A stretch of DNA of 32,697 nucleotides from an uncultured Sutterella sp. (GCA_905198475.1 CAJKCQ010000020.1:1-32697), one strand, 5' to 3'. Shown: positions 1 through 6,809, numbered from the stretch's first letter. Program-made: numbers and translations. The notes: generated by a model from the sequence alone, not told the origin.

Positions 1-51
1 CGCCGCAAGGCGACAGGTCAGGAACCCCGCGACTTTAGTCGTCGGGAGTAG
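1..51 (+). CDS. tnpB: C-terminal end of a TnpB-like protein (partial, cut by window edge)
   Basis: Frame 1 from the first base reads RRKATGQEPRDFSRRE and stops at TAG (49-51). A short basic tail ending in a GQEPRDFSR-like stretch is typical of IS200/IS605-family TnpB (OrfB) proteins, because their last codons overlap the element's terminal hairpin. TnpB is an RNA-guided nuclease, the ancestor of Cas12, encoded by these transposons. Only 16 residues are visible, so neither the RuvC-like core nor the zinc finger can be checked, and whether the gene is intact is unknown. The call rests on this tail together with the overlapping hairpin. Confidence 0.5.
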   Translation, partial: RRKATGQEPRDFSRRE

Positions 52-54
52 TCA
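1..54 (+). mobile_element. Right end of an IS200/IS605-type insertion sequence with terminal hairpin
   Basis: An imperfect hairpin at 26-46 pairs CCCGCGACT with AGTCGTCGGG (one bulged T at 42, a very short TT loop). It is followed by GAGTAGTCA ending near base 54. A subterminal hairpin with this CGACTTTAGTCG-type core and a TCA end is the usual right-end signature of tnpB-bearing IS200/IS605 elements. These elements have no terminal inverted repeats and make no target duplication, so the exact border cannot be fixed from one side. The rest of the element lies outside the window. Confidence 0.5.
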
Positions 55-74
55 GTTCATGCGCGCCGGCGCGT
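20..74 (+). ncRNA. Putative 3' end of an omega RNA (TnpB guide RNA) with its guide
   Basis: In characterised IS200/IS605 elements the omega RNA overlaps the 3' end of tnpB and the right end, and its 3' part is copied from the DNA flanking the element. If the border is at about base 54, the guide would be the next 16-20 bases (about 55-74), running up to the -35 box of the trmB promoter. This follows only from family knowledge and the hairpin seen here. Transcription and the exact guide are not shown. Confidence 0.3.
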
Positions 75-103
75 TGACGCTCCTCGCGCCGGCGCGGGAT
101 AAT
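74..103 (+). promoter_or_regulatory. Sigma-70-type promoter of trmB
   Basis: TTGACG (74-79) and GATAAT (98-103) are separated by 18 bp, each one base from consensus. This is the best-formed promoter in the window. Transcription would start near 110, giving a leader of about 35 bases to the ATG at 145. The same 12-bp palindrome CGCGCCGGCGCG lies on both sides of the -35 box (62-73 and 85-96). Confidence 0.7.
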
Positions 104-144
104 CGCGCACTTTGCAGCCGAGGCCTCACCGTCCGAAAAAGACC

Positions 145-864
145 ATGGAAAAGAAAGAACTCACGCCCGAAGAGCTCGAGGAGCTCAAGAACCGCCACAT
201 CCGCAGCTTCGTCATGCGCCGCGGCCACATCTCGAACGCCCAGAAGCGCGCGCTCGACGAGACGCTGCCGAAGTACGCGGTCGAATACCGTCCCGAACGC
301 CTCGACTTCACTGCGACGTTCGGCCGTGAGGCGCCCGTGGTGCTCGAAATCGGCTGCGGCATGGGTGAAACGACCGCAGCGATCGCCGCCGCACACCCCG
401 AGATCAACTTCCTCGGCTGCGAGGTCTTCGCCGCCGGCGTGGGCGCGCTCGCCAAACGCCTCGAGGAGATGAACCTCACGAACGTGCGCATCGTGCGCCA
501 CGACGCCGTCGAGGTCGTGCGCGACATGATTCCGGAGAACTTCCTCGCGGGCGTGCACATCTACTTCCCCGACCCCTGGCGCAAGGCGCGCCACCACAAG
601 CGCCGCCTCGTCGCGCAGCCCTTCATCGGCATGCTCGCCGACCGCATCGCGCCGGGCGGGTACCTGCACTGCGCGACCGACTGGGAGAACTATTCCGAGC
701 AGATGATGGAGGTGCTCTCGGCCGAGCCGCAGCTCGCAAACCTCCACGAGGGCTTCAGCCCCGTGATGGCGAACCCGCTCTGCGAGCGCCCGCAGACGAA
801 GTTCCAGGCCCGCGGCGAGCGCCTCGGCCACGGCATCTGGGACCTCGTCTTCATCCGCCGCTGA
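145..864 (+). CDS. trmB: tRNA (guanine-N7-)-methyltransferase TrmB
   Basis: TrmB makes m7G46 in the variable loop of tRNA, using S-adenosylmethionine. The 239-residue protein has the class I methyltransferase SAM loop LEIGCGMGE (67-75), the family motif FPDPWRKARHHKRR (141-154) and the C-terminal tRNA-binding stretch RPQTKFQARGERLGHGIWDL (215-234). Its length is normal for the family. I chose the ATG at 145. A TTG at 112 in the same frame would add 11 residues but lies almost at the predicted transcription start. There is no clear Shine-Dalgarno sequence, only an A-rich stretch. The gene follows the IS-like end, has its own promoter, and converges on uppP with a shared terminator. Confidence 0.95.
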   Translation: MEKKELTPEELEELKNRHIRSFVMRRGHISNAQKRALDETLPKYAVEYRPERLDFTATFGREAPVVLEIGCGMGETTAAIAAAHPEINFLGCEVFAAGVGALAKRLEEMNLTNVRIVRHDAVEVVRDMIPENFLAGVHIYFPDPWRKARHHKRRLVAQPFIGMLADRIAPGGYLHCATDWENYSEQMMEVLSAEPQLANLHEGFSPVMANPLCERPQTKFQARGERLGHGIWDLVFIRR

Positions 865-891
865 TCCGCCGCGGCGCCTGCGCACCGCTGC

Positions 892-930
892 AAAAAAGGG
901 GAGCCTCCTCACGGGAAGCTCCCCTTCTTC
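892..930. terminator. Bidirectional terminator between trmB and uppP
   Basis: AAGGGGAGC (896-904) pairs perfectly with GCTCCCCTT (918-926). An A-run lies on the left (892-897) and a T-rich stretch on the right. The hairpin can therefore end transcription from both convergent genes. Confidence 0.85.
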
Positions 931-957
931 ATGTCCGGGCGTCCGGGCGGAGCGGCC

Positions 958-1797
958 TCAGACCGCGCGCCATTCGATCCAGCCGAGGCTCGTCGCGGCG
1001 AGCACCAGGATGCCGAAGCCGATGCGGTACCAGCCGAACCCCTTGAAGTTGTGGCCGGAGACGAAGCGCAGCAGCCAGTGCACCACGAGGAGCGCGCTCA
1101 CGAAGGAGACGGCCGTGCCGACGAGAAGCCCCGGGAGATTGTCGAGCGCGAGGTCCGCGCGCGACTTCCAGAGGTCGTAGACGGTCGCGCCGAAGATCGT
1201 CGGAATGGCGAGGAAGAACGAGAACTCGGTCGCGGCGCGGCGCGAGAGCCCGAGCACGAGCCCTCCGATGATGGTCGCGCCCGAACGGCTCGTGCCGGGA
1301 ATCATCGCCAGGCACTGCATGAAGCCCACCATCAGTGCGTCCCGCCACGTCATGTCGTCCATCGTCGCGACGCGCGGACGGATGCCGAGTCGCTCCTGAC
1401 GCCCCTCGACCCAGAGGATGACGACGCCGCCCACGATGAGGGCGACGGCGACCGCGACCGGGTTGAAGAGGTAGTGCTTGATGAGGCCCGCGACCATCAC
1501 GCCGATCACGGCGGCGGGCAGGAAGGCGACGACGGTGTTGACGGCGAGCCGCTGCTCGGCGGGCTCGGAGAAGAGCCCCCGCAGGATGCGCCAGATGCGC
1601 GCTCGGTAGTACCAGCACACCGCGAGGATCGCGCCCGACTGGATGGCGACCACGAATTCGTCCGCTCCGGGCGTCTGCGCAAAGCCGACAACGTCGGAGG
1701 CGATGATGAGGTGCCCGGTCGAGCTGATCGGGAGAAATTCGGTGAGGCCCTCGACGATGCCGAGCACCGCGGCCTGCAGGAGATAAAGCCAGTCCAC
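958..1797 (-). CDS. uppP: Undecaprenyl-diphosphatase UppP (BacA)
   Basis: UppP is an integral membrane phosphatase that converts undecaprenyl diphosphate to undecaprenyl phosphate, recycling the lipid carrier for peptidoglycan and other polysaccharides. Overproduction in related proteins gives bacitracin resistance. The 279-residue product carries both family signatures: EGLTEFLPISSTGH (16-29) and PGTSRSGAT (167-175) with the key arginine at 171. Several hydrophobic segments are seen throughout. I chose the GTG at 1797, which gives the usual (M)DWLYLLQA start and has AAGGGG upstream. The frame stays open to a TTG at 1866, but a -10-like GATAAT lies inside that extension, so the longer form is unlikely. 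The gene is divergent from the SEC-C protein gene. Confidence 0.95.
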   Translation of the reverse strand: MDWLYLLQAAVLGIVEGLTEFLPISSTGHLIIASDVVGFAQTPGADEFVVAIQSGAILAVCWYYRARIWRILRGLFSEPAEQRLAVNTVVAFLPAAVIGVMVAGLIKHYLFNPVAVAVALIVGGVVILWVEGRQERLGIRPRVATMDDMTWRDALMVGFMQCLAMIPGTSRSGATIIGGLVLGLSRRAATEFSFFLAIPTIFGATVYDLWKSRADLALDNLPGLLVGTAVSFVSALLVVHWLLRFVSGHNFKGFGWYRIGFGILVLAATSLGWIEWRAV

Positions 1798-1845
1798 TTC
1801 GGACGCCCCTTGGTTTGGAGGATGAGCGGGGGTGTGAAAGGCGAC

Positions 1846-1851
1846 ATTATC
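1846..1851 (-). promoter_or_regulatory. Probable -10 box of uppP
   Basis: On the minus strand this reads GATAAT. No good -35 lies 16-18 bp upstream. Its position, about 50 bases before the GTG at 1797, supports the shorter UppP start. Confidence 0.4.
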
Positions 1852-2012
1852 CGTGAACGGCGTCAAACCGCCGTCACAGGGGGGATTTTCATTAACAGCC
1901 GGAAACGAAAGACTCGACTATCATCACGTCGCTCCCGGCGGCCCAATGGGGCCGGCCGCCGCCCCGAGTCCATTCCGATCGTCCCCGACCGCCAACCTGT
2001 GAGGTACCCGAC

Positions 2013-2723
2013 ATGGCCGAAGACACCAAGCTCATTGACAGCGCCGAAATCGAAGAGCTGCAAGAGCGCATCGAAGCGCTCGAGAACGAGGAGGCGATGG
2101 ACGCTGGCGTGCTCGACGGCTATCTCACCGCCTGCGCGCTCAACCCGGCCGCTCCCGCCGAGGAGGACGTGATTCCATTCATCTTCAGCGATGCGGGCGA
2201 CCCCGAGAAGGTGCCCGGCGACGAGCGCCTCCTTGAGCTCATCCGCATGCGCATGCGCGAAATCCGCGCCGCCCTCAACGCCGGCGGCGGCCTCGACCCG
2301 GTGATCTTCCCGCTCGTGGACGAAGCGGGCGTCGAGATCACGGGCGCCGAAGGCATCGAAGCCGTGATTCCCTGGGCGGCGGGCTTCATGATGGGTGCCG
2401 CGCAGTGGCCCGATGAAGCGACCGAGTCCGACGAAGCGCAGCGCGCCCTCATTCCGATCGCCGCGCGCATGGCGGGCGAAGGCGACGAGCTCGAGGACCC
2501 GCAGGCGCAGGAAGTGTTCTGCGCGGCGCGCGCCGAATGCCCGCCCGCGAAGGACTTGGCCGAAGCGCTCTACCAGATCGTCGAGAGCGTCTTCACCTTC
2601 AAGACCCTCAACGTGCCCAACGAACCCCTGCGCCGCGAGACGCCGCGCATCGGCCGCAACGACCCCTGCCCCTGCGGCTCGGGGAAGAAGTTCAAGCAGT
2701 GCTGCGGCCGCAAGGGCGAATGA
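2013..2723 (+). CDS. YecA/UPF0149-family protein with C-terminal SEC-C zinc motif
   Basis: A soluble protein of 236 residues. Residues 10-205 form the acidic helical YecA/UPF0149-like region; LDGYLTA (34-40) and IPWAAGFMMG (119-128) are recognisable landmarks. The end is a SEC-C zinc knuckle, GRNDPCPCGSGKKFKQCCGR, with Cys219, Cys221, Cys230 and Cys231. The same motif occurs at the end of SecA, where it binds zinc and contacts SecB or the ribosome. E. coli YecA has been linked to ribosome binding through this motif, but the role of this protein is not established. The ATG at 2013 has GAGG 8 bases upstream. The gene stands alone, divergent from uppP and convergent with ettA. Confidence 0.8.
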   Translation: MAEDTKLIDSAEIEELQERIEALENEEAMDAGVLDGYLTACALNPAAPAEEDVIPFIFSDAGDPEKVPGDERLLELIRMRMREIRAALNAGGGLDPVIFPLVDEAGVEITGAEGIEAVIPWAAGFMMGAAQWPDEATESDEAQRALIPIAARMAGEGDELEDPQAQEVFCAARAECPPAKDLAEALYQIVESVFTFKTLNVPNEPLRRETPRIGRNDPCPCGSGKKFKQCCGRKGE

Positions 2724-2771
2724 CCCGCCTCGGGCCCGGGCGCTCCGCGTGAGCGCCCCCGCTGAATGAAC

Positions 2772-2813
2772 AAAGCCCCCGGCTCCTCTGAATGGGAGTG
2801 CGGGGGCTTTTCT
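2772..2813. terminator. Bidirectional terminator between the SEC-C gene and ettA
   Basis: AAAGCCCCCG (2772-2781) pairs perfectly with CGGGGGCTTT (2801-2810), and an inner CTCC/GGAG pairing shortens the loop. TTTT follows on the plus strand and AAA precedes on the left, so it can serve both convergent genes. Confidence 0.9.
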
Positions 2814-2833
2814 TCACTTCAGCCTGCGGCCGG

Positions 2834-4498
2834 TCAGTGCTTCAGGGGCTTGAAGCGCAGACGCTTGGGCTGCGCGCCCGCTTCGCCGAGACGGCGGCGC
2901 TTGTCGGCTTCGTACTCGTTGTAGTTGCCGTTGAAGAAGATCACCTTCGAGTCGCCCTCGAAGGCGAGGATGTGCGTCGCGATGCGGTCGAGGAACCAGC
3001 GGTCGTGCGAGGTGACGAGCGCGCAGCCGGCGAACTCGAGGAGCGCCTCTTCGAGCGCACGCAGCGTCTCGACGTCGAGGTCGTTCGAGGGTTCGTCAAG
3101 GAGCAGCACGTTGCCGCCCGCGAGGAGCGTCTTGGCGAGGTGCAGACGTCCGCGCTCGCCGCCCGAGAGGTTGCCGACGAGCTTCTGCTGGTCGGCGCCC
3201 TTGAAGTTGAAGCGGCCGAGGTAGGCGCGGCTCTGCATCGAGAACTTGCCGACCTGCAGCACGTCCTGACCTTCGGCGACCGCCTCGAAGGCGGTCTTGT
3301 CGTTCGGCAGCGAATCGCGCATCTGGTCCACCGCGGCGAGCTTCACCGTCGGACCGATCTTGATCTCGCCCGAATCGGGCTGTTCGCGGCCCTCGATCAT
3401 CTTGAAGAGCGTGGACTTGCCCGCGCCGTTCGGACCGATCACGCCGACGATGGCGCCGGGCGGGATCACGAACGAGAGGTCGTCGATGAGGAGCCGGTCG
3501 CCGAAGCCCTTGCTCACGTGGCTGAACTCGATCACGTTGTTACCGAGGCGCTCGGCGACGGGAATGAATATCTCGTTGGTTTCGTTGCGCTGCTGGTACT
3601 CGACGCTCGAGAGCTCCTCGAAGCGCGTGAGGCGCGCCTTGCTCTTCGCCTGGCGGCCCTTCGGGTTCTGGCGCACCCACTCGAGCTCGTGCTTGATCGC
3701 CTTCATGCGGGCGTCCTCCTGGCGCTTCTCGATCTCGAGACGCTTCTCCTTCTGATCGAGCCAGGACGAGTAGTTGCCCTTCCAGGGAATGCCCTCGCCG
3801 CGGTCGAGCTCAAGGATCCACTCGGCGGCGTTGTCGAGGAAGTAGCGGTCGTGGGTGACGGCGACGACGGTGCCGGGGAAGCGGTGCAGGAACTGCTCGA
3901 GCCATTCGACCGACTCCGCGTCGAGGTGGTTCGTCGGCTCGTCGAGCAGCAGCATGTCCGGACGCGAAAGCAGCAGCCGGCAGAGCGCCACGCGGCGCTT
4001 CTCACCGCCCGAGAGCACGCCGATCTTGGCGTCCCAGGGCGGGAGGCGCAGCGCGTCGGCGGCGATCTCCATCTGCGTGCCCGCGTCGGTGCCCGCCGCG
4101 GCGATGATCGCCTCGAGACGGGCCTGTTCGGCGGCGAGCGCGTCGAAGTCGGCGTCGGGTTCGGCATAGGCCGCGTAGACGGCGTCGAGCTTCGCCTGGG
4201 CCTGCATCACCTCGCCCATGCCCTCCTCGACGGTCTCGCGGACGGTCTTCTCAGGGTCGAGCTTGGGCTCCTGCGGCAGGTAGCCCATCTTGATGCCGGG
4301 CATCGGGACGGCTTCGCCTTCGTGATCCTGATCCACCCCGGCCATGATCTTGAGGAGCGTGGACTTGCCCGCGCCGTTGAGGCCGAGCACGCCGATCTTG
4401 GCGCCCGGGAAGAAGGAAAGGGAGATGTCCTTGAGGATCTGACGCTTTGGGGGAACGATCTTCCCCACGCGGTTCATTGTGAAAACGTACTGTGCCAT
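2834..4498 (-). CDS. ettA: Energy-dependent translational throttle protein EttA (ABC-F ATPase)
   Basis: EttA is a cytosolic ABC-F protein that binds the ribosomal E site and gates the first steps of elongation according to the ATP/ADP ratio. The 554 residues match the family length. ATPase domain 1 has Walker A GLNGAGKST (39-47), signature LSGGEKRR (162-169), Walker B LLLDEPTNHLD (183-193) and the switch histidine in THDR (215-218). Domain 2 has GPNGAGKST (355-363), LSGGERGR (444-451), LLLDEPSNDLD (465-475) and SHDR (497-500). The arm lies near 95-140. The basic linker near 245-320 contacts P-site tRNA in the family. The start ATG at 4498 gives the standard MAQYVFTMNRV beginning. No antibiotic-resistance-type ABC-F features are seen. 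Confidence 0.95.
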   Translation of the reverse strand: MAQYVFTMNRVGKIVPPKRQILKDISLSFFPGAKIGVLGLNGAGKSTLLKIMAGVDQDHEGEAVPMPGIKMGYLPQEPKLDPEKTVRETVEEGMGEVMQAQAKLDAVYAAYAEPDADFDALAAEQARLEAIIAAAGTDAGTQMEIAADALRLPPWDAKIGVLSGGEKRRVALCRLLLSRPDMLLLDEPTNHLDAESVEWLEQFLHRFPGTVVAVTHDRYFLDNAAEWILELDRGEGIPWKGNYSSWLDQKEKRLEIEKRQEDARMKAIKHELEWVRQNPKGRQAKSKARLTRFEELSSVEYQQRNETNEIFIPVAERLGNNVIEFSHVSKGFGDRLLIDDLSFVIPPGAIVGVIGPNGAGKSTLFKMIEGREQPDSGEIKIGPTVKLAAVDQMRDSLPNDKTAFEAVAEGQDVLQVGKFSMQSRAYLGRFNFKGADQQKLVGNLSGGERGRLHLAKTLLAGGNVLLLDEPSNDLDVETLRALEEALLEFAGCALVTSHDRWFLDRIATHILAFEGDSKVIFFNGNYNEYEADKRRRLGEAGAQPKRLRFKPLKH

Positions 4499-4539
4499 TG
4501 GTGAGCTCGGAGGGCTGCAGAAAATGGAGTCGGAGGGAG

Positions 4540-4565
4540 GGCGACCGGCCGGTTGGCCGGGCGCC
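4540..4565. other. Hairpin between the kinase gene and ettA
   Basis: CCGGCC (4545-4550), loop GGTT, GGCCGG (4555-4560), extended outward by GGCG/CGCC after one mismatch. There is no T-run on the minus strand, so it is not a standard terminator. It would lie in the ettA leader or in the kinase-ettA intergenic RNA. The rest of this 141-bp gap shows only a weak minus-strand TATCAT (4582-4587). Confidence 0.45.
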
Positions 4566-4639
4566 TGCGGAACGGCTCAGGATGATACCTGATCGACGCG
4601 GGGGGTTCCGCGCGCTAAGGGAATGTTTTCCCTCAGTCT

Positions 4640-5311
4640 TCAGCCGCGGCGGTCCGTACCGGGATAGCCGCGCAGGAACCAGAGCCGGCGCAGGCGGTTG
4701 ATGCGCTTCAGGGCGGTGCGGCGCGCGGGCCCCATCGCCGCGGGCTGATAGCGCAGCCACTTCTTGTAGGCGCCGGAGAAGTCGAGCGCCTCGAGCATGC
4801 GCACGAGCCGCGCGGGAAGCCCTTCGGTGAAGAGCGCGGTCTGGAAGTCGATGAGCGCGGGGGTGCCGTCGGGGCGCACGATGACGTTGCCGCCTCCGCG
4901 CAGGTCGAGGTGCACGACGCCGCGCCGGTGGATGGCGGCGATGAGTGCCTCGAGGCGCCTCAGGTAGTCGGGCGTGATGCGCTTGGGGTCGACGTCGCAG
5001 ATCGCCGTCCCCTCGGCGTACTCCATCGCGATGGCAGAGCGGTCGAGGCGGAATACCGCCTGCGCGACGCCGTCCACGCCCCTGAGGCGGACGAGGGTCG
5101 CGAGTTCGCGCCTGATGAGGAGAGGCGCGACGAAGGTGCGCACGTACCAGGATCGGCGGGAGAAGTCCTTCACCGTCCAGCTGCGGCCGCACGCGCGCAC
5201 GCGCCAGACGCAGGCGTTCGCCGAGCGGCCGTCGCGGAGCAGGTCGCGCGGCAACGCTTCAAATTCACGCCGCGTGAAGACCGCGGCAGGGGGATGCTCT
5301 GCTTGCTGCAT
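4640..5311 (-). CDS. WaaP/RIO-like kinase-fold protein (putative lipopolysaccharide-core or small-molecule kinase)
   Basis: The 223-residue protein keeps a minimal kinase fold. The probable ATP-binding lysine is in WTVKDF (Lys48), the catalytic loop is HLDLRGGGN (134-142; Asp136, Asn142), and the metal-binding motif is IDF (Asp155). The order and spacing resemble the Kdo kinase/WaaP/RIO-like group, whose known members phosphorylate sugars of the lipopolysaccharide core. The substrate here is unknown. The C-terminus is rich in arginine and aromatic residues (196-223), which could favour membrane contact. It lies between a terminator behind the 135-residue gene and ettA, all on the same strand. 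No other lipopolysaccharide gene is adjacent. Confidence 0.6.
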   Translation of the reverse strand: MQQAEHPPAAVFTRREFEALPRDLLRDGRSANACVWRVRACGRSWTVKDFSRRSWYVRTFVAPLLIRRELATLVRLRGVDGVAQAVFRLDRSAIAMEYAEGTAICDVDPKRITPDYLRRLEALIAAIHRRGVVHLDLRGGGNVIVRPDGTPALIDFQTALFTEGLPARLVRMLEALDFSGAYKKWLRYQPAAMGPARRTALKRINRLRRLWFLRGYPGTDRRG

Positions 5312-5345
5312 CGCACGATTGCGCGGGGGAGTGCCCGGTCGAGCT

Positions 5346-5383
5346 AAAAAAACGCGGCGCTCTTCCGGCCGGAGGAACGCCGC
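5346..5383 (-). terminator. Terminator of the 135-residue protein gene (minus strand)
   Basis: On the minus strand GCGGCG (5383-5378) pairs with CGCCGC (5359-5354), with further pairing inside through CCGG/CCGG, and is followed by a run of seven T (5352-5346). It ends only about 35 bases before the kinase start, so the kinase gene needs read-through or a very close promoter. Confidence 0.8.
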
Positions 5384-5432
5384 ATCGCCTCGGTCGGGGG
5401 CGCTCGAAGGCGCCGCACCCGCGCACTGGGAA

Positions 5433-5840
5433 TCAGGGCATCACGAGGCCGCTGCCGGCCCCGGGGGCGGGCGGCGCCTGGAAGCCGGGCATGCCCGGCG
5501 TGACGATTTGATTGGCGGCTTCGCGGCGCATCTCGCGCAGGCGCTCGACCGTGTCCTCAAGGCCCTTCTTCGCCGCGGCGCCGTAGCCGGCGACGGCTTC
5601 GGCGAGCGTCTTGGCGGGGATCTCGAAATTGATCGGGATCGGCCCGACCTGCGTCATGATCTGCGCTTCGCCGAGGAACGTGATCTCACGGCTTTCGTCG
5701 CGGCTGCCGTCGGGAAGGATCGGCGTGAGCATGCGCAGCGAGCCGACGCGGCGGTCGGAAATGATCTCCTCGCGCACGAGGCTCTTGACGTCCATCTGGG
5801 CGTCGAGGTCGTCCATGCCGGACTGGGTTTCTTCAGCCAT
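5433..5840 (-). CDS. Unrecognised 135-residue soluble protein
   Basis: I do not recognise this protein. The ATG at 5840 has GGAG 6 bases upstream; the frame is open further but without a better start. It has no signal peptide or membrane segment. Residues 1-30 are acidic. Residues 30-80 look like a compact beta-rich part (RRVGSLRMLTPI, then EITFLGEAQIMTQVGPIPIN). Residues 80-115 are predicted helical and charged (LAEAVAGYGAAAKKGLEDTV, then ERLREMRREAANQI). The end is a short Pro/Gly tail (PGMPGFQAPPAPGAG). Codon use is like its neighbours. It sits between a Usp gene and a kinase gene on the same strand, with hairpins on both sides, so it is probably transcribed alone. Its Shine-Dalgarno sequence and terminator support a real gene. 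Confidence 0.75.
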   Translation of the reverse strand: MAEETQSGMDDLDAQMDVKSLVREEIISDRRVGSLRMLTPILPDGSRDESREITFLGEAQIMTQVGPIPINFEIPAKTLAEAVAGYGAAAKKGLEDTVERLREMRREAANQIVTPGMPGFQAPPAPGAGSGLVMP

Positions 5841-5881
5841 TGGAGCTCCAAACAGAAAAGGCTTTTCCGGAGAATGAATCT

Positions 5882-5917
5882 CCCGCGGCGCGCTCGGGCG
5901 CACTCGGGCGCCGCGGG
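5882..5917 (-). terminator. Strong hairpin after the single-domain Usp gene
   Basis: CCCGCGGCGC (5882-5891) pairs perfectly over 10 bp with GCGCCGCGGG (5908-5917). On the minus strand it follows the Usp stop codon by about 10 bases. No T-run comes after it, so it may act as a weak terminator or protect the 3' end of the mRNA. Confidence 0.5.
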
Positions 5918-5927
5918 AAAACGGATT

Positions 5928-6362
5928 TTAGCGGTAAACCATCACGGGGAAGCGCGAGTGCGTAAGCACCTTCTGGGTCTCGGAGCCGAGCAGCACCGCG
6001 GCGATGCCCTTGCGACCGTGGCTCGCCATGAAGATGATGTCGCAGCCGTTCTTCTCGGCCTGCTCGATGATCGCCTCGGCGGGCGAGAAACTCTTCACCA
6101 TCACGGTCTTATCTTCGACGCCCGCGGCGTCGGCGATCTTCTTCGCCTCGGCGAGACGCTCCTCGGCTTCGGCCGTGACGCGCTCGTCGTACTGTTCGAT
6201 CGATTCGGGTCGGTACTCGGCGAGGTTCGTGTAGGAATACGGTTCAACCACGGTCATGATCACGAGCGTCGCGCCGAGCGGCTTGGCGAAGCGCGCCGCG
6301 CCCTCGACCGCCTTGAGCGAGCGCTCCGAGCCGTCCGTCGGAATGAGAATGCGCTTGTACAT
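5928..6362 (-). CDS. Universal stress protein, single UspA domain
   Basis: A 144-residue single-domain Usp of usual length. It has the N-terminal strand RILIPTDGS with Asp10 and the C-terminal nucleotide motif ASHGRKGIAAVLLGS (113-127). The latter fits the G-2x-G-9x-G-S/T pattern of ATP-binding Usps, except that the first glycine is alanine. Such proteins are cytosolic and help cells survive starvation or redox stress; the exact task cannot be read from sequence. The ATG at 6362 has GAGG 6-7 bases upstream. It is divergent from the two-domain Usp gene, sharing a 447-bp regulatory gap, and is separated from the next minus-strand gene by a strong hairpin. Confidence 0.9.
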   Translation of the reverse strand: MYKRILIPTDGSERSLKAVEGAARFAKPLGATLVIMTVVEPYSYTNLAEYRPESIEQYDERVTAEAEERLAEAKKIADAAGVEDKTVMVKSFSPAEAIIEQAEKNGCDIIFMASHGRKGIAAVLLGSETQKVLTHSRFPVMVYR

Positions 6363-6809
6363 GTTGTCCTCTCCTCTTTGTTGTTGGTCGGGATCGTCTC
6401 CTCGGGTGGCGAAGGCGTCCGTAGCGCTATTTTACGGTCCGCTCTCCGGGGCGGGTGGGCGTCGCCGCCCGCAGACCCTCCGTGCGCGGGCGGCGACGGA
6501 CGCCCCCACGCCCCCTCCGGGATCTCCTGCATCCCGCCCGCGGCCGGCACGTGCTTCATTCGGCCCAACCGGCCCGACATCCGCGCCATTCAGGAATACC
6601 CGTTCGCGAAGCAACTAATTTGATTTGGTATGCTCTTGCTAAAAAGCAAGCTTGCGTCATATTTTCGAAAAAGTCTTCTCGCAGGGACGGGCGGCGGTCT
6701 CGAGTCGTGATAATGTGGAGACATCTCAAGGAGAGCTACGCCGCGGCCCCTGAGGAGCGCAGCGGACTCAAAAGTCTCCCCTTCGACCACTACCATGAGG
6801 AGAGCATCC
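6363..6809. promoter_or_regulatory. Divergent regulatory region between the two usp genes
   Basis: No gene is supported here. Seen on the minus strand: TAAAAT (6434-6429), a likely -10 for the single-domain gene. Seen on the plus strand: GATAAT (6709-6714) for the two-domain gene. A perfect 12-bp inverted repeat lies at 6461-6472 and 6486-6497. An AT-rich island at about 6600-6680, out of character with the rest of the window, contains the small hairpin CTTGCT-AAAA-AGCAAG (6635-6650). The -35 boxes are poor, which suggests activator-dependent promoters. Confidence 0.5.
6461..6497. repeat. Perfect 12-bp inverted repeat between the usp genes
   Basis: GTCGCCGCCCGC (6461-6472) and GCGGGCGGCGAC (6486-6497) are separated by 13 bases. 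No T-run follows on either strand, so it is not a standard terminator. It may be an operator-like or leader structure upstream of the single-domain usp gene. Confidence 0.6.

Noticed and set aside
958..1866. Longer UppP starting at TTG 1866
   Set aside because: The extra 23 residues are not typical of the family and would cover a likely -10 box.
2792..4504. A long open frame on the plus strand opposite ettA (570 codons)
   Set aside because: It mirrors EttA codons in GC-rich DNA, has low-complexity Glu/Arg/Leu/His-rich content and no recognisable domain.
5433..5840. SecB as identity of the 135-residue protein, suggested by its size and acidic start
   Set aside because: No SecB-like sequence pattern is present; the resemblance is only in length and charge.
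6619..6632. TTGAT-like half of an FNR/ANR box upstream of the two-domain usp gene
   Set aside because: The second half (ATCAA) is absent, so it does not make a credible site.
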